From contig JAJOKP010000095.1 in assembly GCA_021129775.1 (NCBI GenBank), positions 1-58,032 of the forward strand: 58,032 nt of DNA. Direction: 5' to 3'. The notes beneath the pieces are model-generated. The model did not search any database, was not told where the DNA came from, and saw only the letters and a list, made by a program, of their open reading frames with translations. The DNA comes from Clostridiales bacterium (GTDB lineage Bacteria > Bacillota > Clostridia > Peptostreptococcales > NVVX01). The position numbers and the translations under genes were made by a program. Of the stretch, positions 7,765-16,101 are shown one piece after another; position 1 is the first letter of the stretch, and each line of letters opens with the position of its first letter.

Positions 7765-10700
7765 ATGAAGTATATTAATTTGAATAAATTCATTGTTCCG
7801 CTATCAAACAGGACAATTGACCGAGCGAAATTATTATCACTGTTTGAAAAGAGCAGACAAAAGAAAATTGTGGTGGTATGTGCTCCGGCGGGGTATGGAA
7901 AAAGCACATTTCTTTCTGATGTCGTTAATAGAAGAGAAAGCAGATTTTTATGGTATCAAATTGATGAAGAAGACACGAATGTAGATAATTTTAGGGAGTC
8001 ACTTTTTTGTGGTTTGTACAAAACTATTAACGGGCAAGCACCTAATGAAGTTGGAAATATTCGTGAGCTGTTTGCGGTTTTAAGAGAAACTGAAGAGGAA
8101 ATGATTTTTATATTTGAGGATTTCCATTATCTGAATGGCAGTACAGCTGTTCTGAAAGAATTTAAGAAACTGATGGAAATTTCTCCTGCAAACTGCAGGT
8201 TTATTATCTCGTCAAGGGAAAAACTGAAGATTAATTTAGCAAAAGAAAAACTGAGTGGGAATACTTGTGAGATAGACAGTAAAGCACTTGAATTTAGCCA
8301 AGAAGAAATTCAATTATTATTTCGTTTGAAGTTTAGCAAGGCATTAGATACGGAAACTAGTACATTGATATATGAGAAAACAGAAGGATGGCCAGTAGCT
8401 GTGAGCTTACTGCTTGAGCGTGTTGGACAAGGAGATTACTCTTTGTTTGATGGTATTGACGCAGCGGATATAATTGATTACTTGACGCAAGAGGTTTTTA
8501 ACAATCTTCCGCATGATTATAGGGTATTTGCAATGAAGTCAGCATTTTTAGAAGAATTAGACGTAGATTATTTAAATGAGCTTCTTGACACAAATAAATC
8601 AGAAACAATAATTTGTAACTTAACTGAGAAAAATATTTTTATTCATTCAGATATTAGTAAGAAGATATTTAAATATCACAAGCTATTTAGAAGCTTTCTT
8701 ATGCAAAGAGCGTACGTACTCCTTGACGAAGGTGAATTGGAGGATTTTTTTAAGAAAGCTTCTAAACTTTACCTTCGCGATAACTATTTAATCAAGGCTT
8801 TAAATATCTTACAACTAAGGAAGGCGCACGAAGAAACAGTTTTTTTGCTTGAAGAAAGAGCAATTGAATTAATAAAAGAAAAACAAATATTGAGTGTGAA
8901 ACATATAATGGATAAAATCCCAACGGAGTTTAAACTGGAATCCCCTTGGGTTACTTTAATTGAAAGTTATTTACTAAAACTAGCCGGCAAATGGAGCGAC
9001 GCATTGGTTATGATTGAAAAGCCAGCTATTTTTTTTGAGCGTCAAAACTGTGAATTGGGAAAACATGAAGTTGAAATGCTTAAAACTTGGATACTACTAG
9101 ATAGAGGGGATCTTGATGAGGCGCTCCTTTCACTTGAAGAGGTGTTAGCTACAATAGAGGATACAGGGTATTCTAAAAAAGCTGAAATATTTAAAAGGAA
9201 AGCAATTATTTATTGGCAAAAAGGTGAGCTGATGAAGACCGAGATGTTTGCATATAGAGCTTTAGATTGTTTTTACAAAACGGAAGATAGACTTGGGATA
9301 GCTGCAATGTACAATAACATCGCAGGATTTATACATATTCCAAATGGGCGCTACTATGAGGCGTTGGAGATGCATAAAAAGTCCTTGCATTTAGAAAACT
9401 CGCATAATCCAAAGTCGGACACCGCGGTAATGAGTATGGTGAATATTGGATATACATACACTATGATAGGGCAAATGGGAGAAGCTGAAAGGTACTTTAT
9501 AGATGCAATTGAAAAGGCTAAGGAAAACAATTTTTTCAGAATGCTTTCATATGCGTATTCGAAATATGCCGCTTTGTGTTTAGAAACAAATCGAATTGAT
9601 GATGCTGAAAACTTTTTTTTGCTTGCATCAACTATTCAAGAACAATTGCACGAATTGCTAAGAAGTGCTGAAATTGACTATGGTTTAAGCTATGTATATA
9701 GAGCAAGAGGGAATTACGAATTGGCACTGAAGCATGCACAGTTAGACCGAATAGCATGTGAAAAATTAGGCAACAAACTTTTAATTTGCCAAGCAAATAT
9801 TAACGAGGGAATTATTCATTGGTTTCTCGGGAACGAAAAGCGGGCTAGCAAGTACATTTCTAATAATGCAGAATTTTATATCAATAGTATAGATAAGAGG
9901 GCCTCTATGCCTGCTCAACTATATAGATGCGTTGTATTAATGGATGAATGCATTGAAGAATTTGTAGATCGAATGGACAGGTTAATTGGAGAAGTTGTTG
10001 AAGAGAAATTAGAATATACATTGATGAAAGAAAAACGACTGCTTAGCGCTGTCTGTAGAAAGCTAAAGGAGCTTAATTTTGATATAGCAAAGCTAGAACA
10101 TTTTATTAAGCTGATGCAATTAGACGAAATAACGGATAATATCTTTGTAAGTCTACTAGGCAAGTTTAAGCTGAGTGTAAATGGGAAAGAAGTATGTGAC
10201 AATGAGTGGAGAAGACCAAAAGAGAGAGTTTTGTTTCAGTATATTGCTATGAAATACCCAAACAAAGTAAGCAAGGATTTACTTATTGAAGACTTATGGA
10301 GTGATAAGTCAATAGATGATGCGAAAAAAAATATTAACACTAGTTTGTATAATTTAAGGAAATTACTTAACGGGAAGCTTGAGAGTAAAGAAAAAGTAAT
10401 TAATTCGCAGAAAAATAGTATATGCTTTAGTGATAGTTTCTTGATTTTTAGTGATGTTTCGCAGGTCAAAACTTTGTGGGAAAAAGCTAGTTTAGCTAGA
10501 GATAACAAAGATAAAATTTTAGTATATTTGCTAGAAATGTTGGGTTTATTTAAAGGAGATTTGCTTCCAGAATTAATATGCGAAGAATGGACAATATCGG
10601 AACGGGAGTATTTGAGAAGCATTTACTATTCAGCATTAAAAACAGTTGCAAAGAGATACTTAGAGCAAGAAAGATACGAAGCTTCAAAATATTATTTAGA

Positions 10701-10893
10701 TAAATTGATTTTGGCTGACGAGACAGACGAAAGCACTCACAGGATGTTGATGTTGCTGTTTTATGAAACAGGACAGAGAAAGAAGTTGATAAGGCAATAC
10801 AATAAATGCGTTCAAATAATTGACGTAGAATTTGGAGTGGATGTATCAAAAGAAACAAGAAAGGTATATGCGGAGATGATGGATGAATATTAA
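7765..10893 (+). CDS. Large transcriptional regulator: MalT-like STAND ATPase, TPR repeats, C-terminal BTAD/SARP-type domain
   Basis: About 1042 residues from the ATG at 7765, which has AAAGGTGTG before it (the frame opens at 7744). The N-terminal ATPase has Walker A APAGYGKST and a FIFEDFHYL Walker B-like segment, as in MalT/LuxR-family STAND proteins. The middle is helical with tetratricopeptide-like repeats (roughly residues 400-750). From about residue 795 comes an OmpR-like winged helix (LLGKFKLSVNGKEV ... LIEDLWSD ... NTSLYNLRKLL), then a BTAD-type helical domain. Such proteins sense a ligand or partner through the TPR region and activate transcription. The target is unknown; the small envelope-protein genes downstream, beyond a terminator, are one candidate. 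Confidence 0.85.
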   Translation: MKYINLNKFIVPLSNRTIDRAKLLSLFEKSRQKKIVVVCAPAGYGKSTFLSDVVNRRESRFLWYQIDEEDTNVDNFRESLFCGLYKTINGQAPNEVGNIRELFAVLRETEEEMIFIFEDFHYLNGSTAVLKEFKKLMEISPANCRFIISSREKLKINLAKEKLSGNTCEIDSKALEFSQEEIQLLFRLKFSKALDTETSTLIYEKTEGWPVAVSLLLERVGQGDYSLFDGIDAADIIDYLTQEVFNNLPHDYRVFAMKSAFLEELDVDYLNELLDTNKSETIICNLTEKNIFIHSDISKKIFKYHKLFRSFLMQRAYVLLDEGELEDFFKKASKLYLRDNYLIKALNILQLRKAHEETVFLLEERAIELIKEKQILSVKHIMDKIPTEFKLESPWVTLIESYLLKLAGKWSDALVMIEKPAIFFERQNCELGKHEVEMLKTWILLDRGDLDEALLSLEEVLATIEDTGYSKKAEIFKRKAIIYWQKGELMKTEMFAYRALDCFYKTEDRLGIAAMYNNIAGFIHIPNGRYYEALEMHKKSLHLENSHNPKSDTAVMSMVNIGYTYTMIGQMGEAERYFIDAIEKAKENNFFRMLSYAYSKYAALCLETNRIDDAENFFLLASTIQEQLHELLRSAEIDYGLSYVYRARGNYELALKHAQLDRIACEKLGNKLLICQANINEGIIHWFLGNEKRASKYISNNAEFYINSIDKRASMPAQLYRCVVLMDECIEEFVDRMDRLIGEVVEEKLEYTLMKEKRLLSAVCRKLKELNFDIAKLEHFIKLMQLDEITDNIFVSLLGKFKLSVNGKEVCDNEWRRPKERVLFQYIAMKYPNKVSKDLLIEDLWSDKSIDDAKKNINTSLYNLRKLLNGKLESKEKVINSQKNSICFSDSFLIFSDVSQVKTLWEKASLARDNKDKILVYLLEMLGLFKGDLLPELICEEWTISEREYLRSIYYSALKTVAKRYLEQERYEASKYYLDKLILADETDESTHRMLMLLFYETGQRKKLIRQYNKCVQIIDVEFGVDVSKETRKVYAEMMDEY

Positions 10894-10970
10894 GATAGAT
10901 GATTATGATTTTTGAGAGTTTGCCCGAATTAATGTAATCGTTATTAAAGAATATACTATGAGACTATATA

Positions 10971-11003
10971 AAAAAGCAGCCGATTAAGGCTGTTTATTTT
11001 TTG
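10971..11003 (+). terminator. Terminator after the large regulator gene
   Basis: CAGCC (10977-10981), loop GATTAA, GGCTG (10988-10992), then TTTATTTTTT. Flanking A and T runs extend the stem. Confidence 0.8.
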
Positions 11004-11076
11004 TTTATTTGCATATGTTTTAATATGAGTACAGAGTATAGTGGGGTTCAAAAACAGTGCAAAGGTGGTGTAAAGA

Positions 11077-11277
11077 ATGCAAATATTAGGAGTAATACTT
11101 TTTGTGATAGCAGTTACAATACTATTATCATTTGTTGGGAAGTTTGCAAAACCAGTGCGAAGAAAGCGGCGTGATAGCCTAAGACAGATTTATGAGGACC
11201 AATATTGGTCAGAGAAAGAAAATGCAGTGCCAGAAATCGTCTCAGCAGGTGATGATGATTACGATGATGATGACTAA
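11077..11277 (+). CDS. Small single-pass membrane protein with acidic tail
   Basis: 66 residues, not recognised. One N-terminal membrane segment (ILGVILFVIAVTILLSFVG) is followed by a basic patch (KPVRRKRRDSLR), which suggests a cytoplasmic C-terminus, and a very acidic end (DDDYDDDD). AAAGGTGGTG precedes the ATG. It leads a run of four unidirectional genes to 13163 that are probably cotranscribed. No function can be assigned. Confidence 0.7.
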   Translation: MQILGVILFVIAVTILLSFVGKFAKPVRRKRRDSLRQIYEDQYWSEKENAVPEIVSAGDDDYDDDD

Positions 11278-11325
11278 GTAGCTAGCTATTGGAATAGTGA
11301 GATTTTAAGGAAGAAGGCTAACAAT

Positions 11326-11523
11326 ATGCAGAATAATGTGTCAAACGCCATAGTTATAGTGAGTATTAAAAAAGAAAAAGAGGAAAGTTCAGATGTAAGA
11401 TGTGAGTTGAAAAATTTAGAGGGCAACATAGTTGCTAGGCTAGTTGGGTTAGAAGAATTGCCTAAAGAAATAATGAGGCTAATTGAAAATGATAAAATAA
11501 CGCTGAAAGGAGGTGCGCATTAG
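11326..11523 (+). CDS. Small soluble protein of unknown function
   Basis: 65 residues with no membrane segment and no recognised motif. It looks like a small beta-rich domain (AIVIVSIKK ... RCELKNLEGNIVARLVG). GGAAGAAGG lies 10 bases before the ATG. Placed 48 bases after a membrane protein gene and 27 before another, in the same direction, it looks like part of the same operon. Confidence 0.6.
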   Translation: MQNNVSNAIVIVSIKKEKEESSDVRCELKNLEGNIVARLVGLEELPKEIMRLIENDKITLKGGAH

Positions 11524-11550
11524 TAAAGGGCTGAAACTAATGCAAATAAG

Positions 11551-12321
11551 ATGAAAAAACTAGTTAAGTTTTTAATTGTTGTAATTGTAATAGTTGTAGC
11601 TATAGGGCTAGGGTTTAATTACATGCTCAATACTGGAAAGGAAGTTGCTGTAGATTGGAGCGATAAAGACTATAATGTTGCAATTTCTAAAACACAGATT
11701 GAAATAGATGACATAAAAAGTGTAAGCATTGAAAATCTTTTTGACAATAAATTTTCTGCAAATGGGAAAGTAGTCATAGAAGAACATTTTTCAAGCGAAG
11801 AAATGAGCGCATTAATTTCATCTGCAAATCATGAAGGGCAATTAATTAATGAAGTAAATTTGAAATTTGGGCAGAATAATGATGGAGAAACGAGCTTTAA
11901 GATTTCAGATAAATTTGTAGACTTCTTGAAAGATTCTGGAATTCTAGAGGACATTGCGAGGCAGGAAATAGAAAACAATTCATTTATTTCTATTTTAGCT
12001 GCGACTGAAAGTCCAAGAGATTTGACGGCTCACGTAACTAATTATATAGCTTCGATTGCAAACAATAAGCCTGTTTATGCAAGAGGATATTTGTCTAGAA
12101 CATCAGATAATACAGTATCTATCGATATTAGCGAACTAAAAGTTGGAAGAGTTGCAATGCCGGAAAGAGTTGTTGCAATTGTTGAAAGAGAAGTGGTTAT
12201 ATTTGTTAACTCGCTAATAACATCACAAAATGGATTTACAATTGAAGAACTAAGAATAGAAGACGGAAAGCTTTACTATAAGGGAACATTACCGGCTGAA
12301 ATTAAAGGGATTGCAAGGTAA
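11551..12321 (+). CDS. Membrane-anchored extracytoplasmic protein of unknown function
   Basis: 256 residues. MKKLVKFLIVVIVIVVAIGLGFNYML is a signal anchor or uncleaved signal peptide without a lipobox Cys, so most of the protein would lie outside the membrane. The rest is polar with regular beta-strand-like segments and no Cys. I recognise no family. It is followed after 26 bases by an exported SLH-like protein, so an envelope role is likely. The ribosome site is weak (no clear AGGAGG close to the ATG). Confidence 0.7.
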   Translation: MKKLVKFLIVVIVIVVAIGLGFNYMLNTGKEVAVDWSDKDYNVAISKTQIEIDDIKSVSIENLFDNKFSANGKVVIEEHFSSEEMSALISSANHEGQLINEVNLKFGQNNDGETSFKISDKFVDFLKDSGILEDIARQEIENNSFISILAATESPRDLTAHVTNYIASIANNKPVYARGYLSRTSDNTVSIDISELKVGRVAMPERVVAIVEREVVIFVNSLITSQNGFTIEELRIEDGKLYYKGTLPAEIKGIAR

Positions 12322-12347
12322 AAAAATAGGTTATGAAGGGCCGGAAA

Positions 12348-13163
12348 ATGAAAAAATTATTAGTCTTTTTACTAGTCTTGGTAACTATTTCAACGAGTTT
12401 CTCGTTTGCATTAACTCGTTACGATTCAGAAGCAGAAAAGTTAAAAGAAATTGGAGTATTCAAAGGTACTGGTAATGGTTTCGAATTAGAGCGTGCAACA
12501 AACAGGTTAGAAGGTGCGATAATGTTTGTAAGACTATTAGGTGCTGAAGCTGAGGCCGAAGAGAAGAAATACCCGCATCCTTTTGACGATGTGCCAGCTT
12601 GGGGCTCACATTATGTCGGCTACTTATACCATAATGGGCTGACTAAAGGGATTTCAGCAATTGAATTCGGTTCTAGTCGAATAGAGGGTAATCAAGCTGA
12701 AATTTTTAGTGACTATGTTCAAAGAATTAAAAATGGCGAAGATTTGAGAAGTAGTGAAACTGCCTGGCAAACTTATAATGGGTTTTTAGAAGGCAGATTA
12801 ATTAGAATAGAAATGAAAGAGCTTGAAGATTATGTTGGGATAACTGACGATTTAGGGCAAGCAAAGAGAGCAGCAAATCAGGACGAATTATTGCAAGGGT
12901 ATGGGCTAATTCCTTATCTCAACTCTAAAGATGAAGTATTAGCGTTTATGGGGAATCCTGACTGGCTTTTAGGTGAAATTGATGAATTTATGCAAATGAA
13001 GGAAGATATTGAAAAAAACACAAACGTTAAATTTTATGTAATTGCTGATATTATAATATCGTCAAAAGAAGACGAGTTAGTATATTCTGTTTATTCAGAG
13101 CAATACTTAGGATATACAGGCGAAAGCATTAGTGAAAAAGTATTTAATGAGTATGTTAAATGA
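12348..13163 (+). CDS. Exported protein with an S-layer-homology-like domain
   Basis: About 271 residues. MKKLLVFLLVLVTISTSFSFA is a cleavable signal peptide. The next 100 or so residues follow the SLH pattern: YDSEAEKLKEIGVFKGTGNGFELERATNR, then FDDVPAWGSHYVGYLYHNGLTKGIS, which recalls the usual FxDVxxxWA and G-x-T motifs. The C-terminal half is unassigned. An ATG at 12333 would add five residues (MKGRK); the inner ATG gives a cleaner signal peptide and has GAAGGG in front. It may bind cell-wall polymer. A terminator follows. Confidence 0.75.
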   Translation: MKKLLVFLLVLVTISTSFSFALTRYDSEAEKLKEIGVFKGTGNGFELERATNRLEGAIMFVRLLGAEAEAEEKKYPHPFDDVPAWGSHYVGYLYHNGLTKGISAIEFGSSRIEGNQAEIFSDYVQRIKNGEDLRSSETAWQTYNGFLEGRLIRIEMKELEDYVGITDDLGQAKRAANQDELLQGYGLIPYLNSKDEVLAFMGNPDWLLGEIDEFMQMKEDIEKNTNVKFYVIADIIISSKEDELVYSVYSEQYLGYTGESISEKVFNEYVK

Positions 13164-13202
13164 AATTGAAAACAAAAATGAAGTAAGCAATTAAGGGGGA
13201 AC

Positions 13203-13244
13203 CTAGGCCCAAGGGTATAGACTCAAGAGCCTAGTTTTTTTTTT
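13203..13244 (+). terminator. Terminator after the envelope-protein genes
   Basis: CTAGGC (13203-13208) pairs with GCCTAG (13229-13234), with a 20-base loop, followed by ten T. It separates the envelope genes from the sigma-54 regulator. Confidence 0.85.
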
Positions 13245-13339
13245 GAAGCTTTTTTTAAAATATATACGTAGTTGTGATAGAATGATATTACTAAGAGGCG
13301 ATGGCGAAGAATGAGAAACAGGCGAGCATGCTAAAAAAT

Positions 13340-13353
13340 GGGCACGTGTGCCC
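13340..13353. other. GC-rich hairpin directly upstream of the sigma-54 activator gene
   Basis: GGGCAC-gt-GTGCCC is flanked by AAAAAAT and AAAAAAA. It ends 19 bases before the chosen start and would sit in the mRNA leader. On the other strand it has the form of an intrinsic terminator (hairpin plus T run). It may limit antisense transcription or affect translation of the regulator. Confidence 0.45.
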
Positions 13354-13372
13354 AAAAAAAGGCGGTGAAGTG

Positions 13373-14764
13373 ATGCAAGGGATATTTTCTAAAGAGAATA
13401 TAGAAAAAATTTTAGATTACGTCAGTGATGCTGTTCAAATAATCAATGCAAGAGGAAAGATAATATATTGTAATAGAGCCTCTGCAAAACTAGATGGTGT
13501 AGAGCAAAATGCTATTTTGGGAAAACACGTACTCGAAATATATCCTTCGCTTGATGAAGATACAAGTACATTGCTTGGAGTAATTAAGACAGGGAAAAAA
13601 ATAGTTAATTTGCAACAATCCTTTATTAATTATAAAGGCGAGAGTATTACTACCGTCAATTCCTCATTTCCGATTAAAGAAGGAGAAAAAATTGTCGGAG
13701 CAATAGAAATATCCTTTAATATTACCCAAATGAAAAAATTGACAGAGAAAGTAGTGGATTTACAAACGAAGTTATATAAGGGTGCAACGGAGAAACGTAA
13801 ACAATTAAAAGGTACAGCCAAATACACTTTTTCAGATATAATAGGTAATAGTAGAGTAATGCGTATAATTAAGGAGAGAGCAATGAAGGCTTCTGAAAAC
13901 TCGTCTTCAGTAATTATTTACGGCGATACAGGAACAGGCAAAGAGCTACTGGTTCAATCCATACACAACTATAGTAATAGATTTAACAAACCATTTATAG
14001 CACAAAACTGTGCAGCCATCCCCAATACTTTGTTAGAGAGTATTTTATTTGGGACTGTCAAAGGAAGTTTTACAGGAGCAGAAGACAGAAAGGGCTTGTT
14101 TGAACTTGCAAATGGCGGAACACTTTTTTTGGACGAAATTAACTCTATGCCGCTTACTCTGCAGGCTAAACTCTTACGTGTGCTAGAAGATGGCTTTATA
14201 CGCAGAGTTGGTGACGTTAAGACATATGATATAGATGTAAGAATAATTACGGCGATGAATATGAATCCTAAAGAAGCTGTAGAAAAGAAATTACTAAGAA
14301 AAGATCTTTACTACAGATTGAATGTACTATCAATTAGAGTACCCGATTTGGTGGAAAGACGAGAGGATATATTTGATTTATCATACTATTTTATTGGAAA
14401 ATATAATAGTAAATTTGGAAAACAAGTAAATAAAATTGAGCGACAAGTAATGGATATATTCTTAACTTATGCTTGGCCAGGTAACGTGAGAGAATTGCAG
14501 CATGTTATAGAGGGGGTAATGAATATTGCTAGTGACGATATAATTACTAAGGACGACTTGCCTCACTACTTTGCGGAGAAAAAAGTAAGTATTGGTTGGG
14601 GAAAAAGCGAAAGAAAATCTCTTAGAAAATGCTTGGATGAATTAGAAAAAGCTTTAATTATAGATGCAATGGCTTCAGTTCGTGGGAATGTTACAAACGC
14701 AGCGAAACGATTAGAAATTCCAAGGCAGACGTTGCAATATAAAATTGAAAAATTCAATATATAA
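13373..14764 (+). CDS. Sigma-54-dependent activator with PAS, AAA+ and Fis-type HTH domains; probable lysine-degradation regulator
   Basis: 463 residues from the ATG at 13373, which has AAAGGCGGTGA before it (the frame is open from 13301). A PAS domain (ILDYVSDAVQIINARGKIIYCN) is followed by the AAA+ core: Walker A GDTGTGKELL, the sigma-54 contact loop as GSFTGAEDRKGLFELA, Walker B GTLFLDEINSM and arginine-finger region. The Fis-type HTH (NVTNAAKRLEIPRQTLQYKI) ends the protein. The GSFTGA version of the loop keeps the key residues. It lies directly upstream of a -24/-12 promoter serving kdd-kamABCDE, so it is very likely the lysine-pathway activator, comparable to RocR. The effector sensed by PAS is unknown. 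Confidence 0.92.
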   Translation: MQGIFSKENIEKILDYVSDAVQIINARGKIIYCNRASAKLDGVEQNAILGKHVLEIYPSLDEDTSTLLGVIKTGKKIVNLQQSFINYKGESITTVNSSFPIKEGEKIVGAIEISFNITQMKKLTEKVVDLQTKLYKGATEKRKQLKGTAKYTFSDIIGNSRVMRIIKERAMKASENSSSVIIYGDTGTGKELLVQSIHNYSNRFNKPFIAQNCAAIPNTLLESILFGTVKGSFTGAEDRKGLFELANGGTLFLDEINSMPLTLQAKLLRVLEDGFIRRVGDVKTYDIDVRIITAMNMNPKEAVEKKLLRKDLYYRLNVLSIRVPDLVERREDIFDLSYYFIGKYNSKFGKQVNKIERQVMDIFLTYAWPGNVRELQHVIEGVMNIASDDIITKDDLPHYFAEKKVSIGWGKSERKSLRKCLDELEKALIIDAMASVRGNVTNAAKRLEIPRQTLQYKIEKFNI

Positions 14765-14793
14765 CTGCTTAATTTTGGGCAGTTATTTTGTTT
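14761..14793 (+). terminator. Terminator of the sigma-54 activator gene
   Basis: ATAACTGC (14761-14768, overlapping the stop codon) pairs perfectly with GCAGTTAT (14779-14786), followed by TTTTGTTT. Confidence 0.75.
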
Positions 14794-14815
14794 AGTGGAT
14801 ATGAAAATGAGCGCA

Positions 14816-14877
14816 GTGCTTGAAACCCTTGAAAAAACAAGCAAGCTAAAAGATTAAAAATTGGCATTGATTTTGCA
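14816..14877 (+). promoter_or_regulatory. Sigma-54 (-24/-12) promoter of the lysine fermentation operon, with possible upstream site
   Basis: TTGGCAT at 14861-14867 and TTGC at 14873-14876 place the invariant GG (14863-14864) and GC (14875-14876) exactly 10 bases apart, the sigma-54 rule. An inverted repeat TGCTTG (14817-14822) / CAAGCA (14838-14843) upstream is a candidate activator site, though it is close to the promoter. The activator gene ends only 97 bases upstream. kdd begins 120 bases downstream. Confidence 0.8.
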
Positions 14878-14904
14878 AGTTGTTTTAGTGTGCGAACGAA
14901 AGGC

Positions 14905-14930
14905 AAACGGGGACGGTTCTTGCTTGCTCA
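14905..14930. repeat. GGGGACGG-type repeat fragment in the kdd leader
   Basis: AAACGGGGACGGTTCTTGC at 14905-14923 resembles the GGGGAC/GTCCCC motifs found in other hairpins of this window (16038, 17360, 23563, 54885, 56861). It lies between the sigma-54 promoter and kdd. No clean stem is formed here, so it may be a decayed copy. Confidence 0.5.
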
Positions 14931-14996
14931 CAATGAAATTCCGGAGTAGCGGACAGCAATTTTGTAAAATATAATAGCATTTAGGAGGAAAAAAGA

Positions 14997-16034
14997 ATGA
15001 AACCAGGATGTATTTATGGAGTACACAGATCTTTAGAGCCAATAAACGTGTTACCGCAACCAGCAATAAAAATCGATAACAACATGGAGATTTATGATAA
15101 TGAAATTTTAATTGACGTAGCAACTCTTAACATTGACTCTGCAAGCTTCACACAAATCAAAGGAGAAGCAAATGGGGACGAGAGTAGAATTAAAGAAATA
15201 ATGATGAAAATCGTCAAAGAAAAGGGCAAGCATCAGAATCCTGTGACTGGCTCTGGTGGTATGTTAATAGGAACCGTTGAGAAAATAGGTTCTAAGCTTG
15301 AAGGAAAAACTGACTTAAAAGTAGGAGATAAGATTGCAACTCTCGTTTCACTATCATTAACTCCACTTAGAATTGATAGAATAAATGAAATAAGAATTAA
15401 TACAGATCAAGTAGATATTGAAGGTAAAGCTATTTTATTTGAAAGTGGCATCTATGCTGTAATACCGAGCGATTTACCTATGAATTTAGTGTTATCTGTT
15501 CTTGACGTTGCAGGAGCACCGGCACAAACTGCAAAGCTTGTAAAACCGGGAGACACAGTTGTTGTAATCGGTGGGGGTGGAAAATCAGGAATGCTATGTT
15601 TATATGAGGCGAAAAGGAGGGCAGGAGTAATAGGGAAAGTAATTTGTGTAGGTAGAAAAGAATCTTCTCTTGTTCATGCGAGCATGTTAAATTTAGCTGA
15701 CGAATATATTATCGCTGATGCAACAGATGCGCTTGATGTAATGCAAAAAGTTAGTGAAGCAACAGATGGAGAAATGGCAGACATAGTTATAAACTGTGTT
15801 AATGTAAACAATACGGAAATGTCGAGCGTATTAGCGGCTAAAAATGATGGTTTGATTTATTTCTTTAGTATGGCAACAAGCTTTACTAAGGCAGCCTTAG
15901 GAGCAGAGGGTGTAGGTAGTGATGCAACTATGATTATTGGAAATGGATATACAAAAGGACATGCAGAAATTGCAATTCAAATTATGAGAGAAAACGAAGA
16001 ATTAAGAAAAACGTACGAGGAGATTTACGCATAA
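14997..16034 (+). CDS. kdd: L-erythro-3,5-diaminohexanoate dehydrogenase
   Basis: 345 residues, start behind AGGAGGAAAAAAG. It oxidatively deaminates 3,5-diaminohexanoate to 5-amino-3-oxohexanoate with NAD(P), the third step of lysine fermentation. The sequence begins with the family's MKPGCIYGVHRSLEP and has a medium-chain dehydrogenase Rossmann region with VVVIGGGGKSGMLCLYEA. It is the first gene after the sigma-54 promoter, and its partners kamA and kamDE follow, which makes the assignment firm. The next enzyme, Kce, is not in this window. Confidence 0.95.
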   Translation: MKPGCIYGVHRSLEPINVLPQPAIKIDNNMEIYDNEILIDVATLNIDSASFTQIKGEANGDESRIKEIMMKIVKEKGKHQNPVTGSGGMLIGTVEKIGSKLEGKTDLKVGDKIATLVSLSLTPLRIDRINEIRINTDQVDIEGKAILFESGIYAVIPSDLPMNLVLSVLDVAGAPAQTAKLVKPGDTVVVIGGGGKSGMLCLYEAKRRAGVIGKVICVGRKESSLVHASMLNLADEYIIADATDALDVMQKVSEATDGEMADIVINCVNVNNTEMSSVLAAKNDGLIYFFSMATSFTKAALGAEGVGSDATMIIGNGYTKGHAEIAIQIMRENEELRKTYEEIYA

Positions 16035-16037
16035 TGC

Positions 16038-16064
16038 AAATCAAGGTTCCTGTCCCCTTGATTT
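16038..16064 (+). repeat. GTCCCC-type hairpin between kdd and kamA
   Basis: AAATCAAGG (16038-16046) pairs perfectly with CCTTGATTT (16056-16064) around TTCCTGTCC. A short A-rich rather than T-rich tail follows, so it is probably an mRNA-processing or stability hairpin of the dispersed repeat family and not a strong terminator. Confidence 0.6.
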
Positions 16065-16101
16065 AAAAGTTTTGAAGAATGAATTTTGGAGGAGAGATAA
16101 A

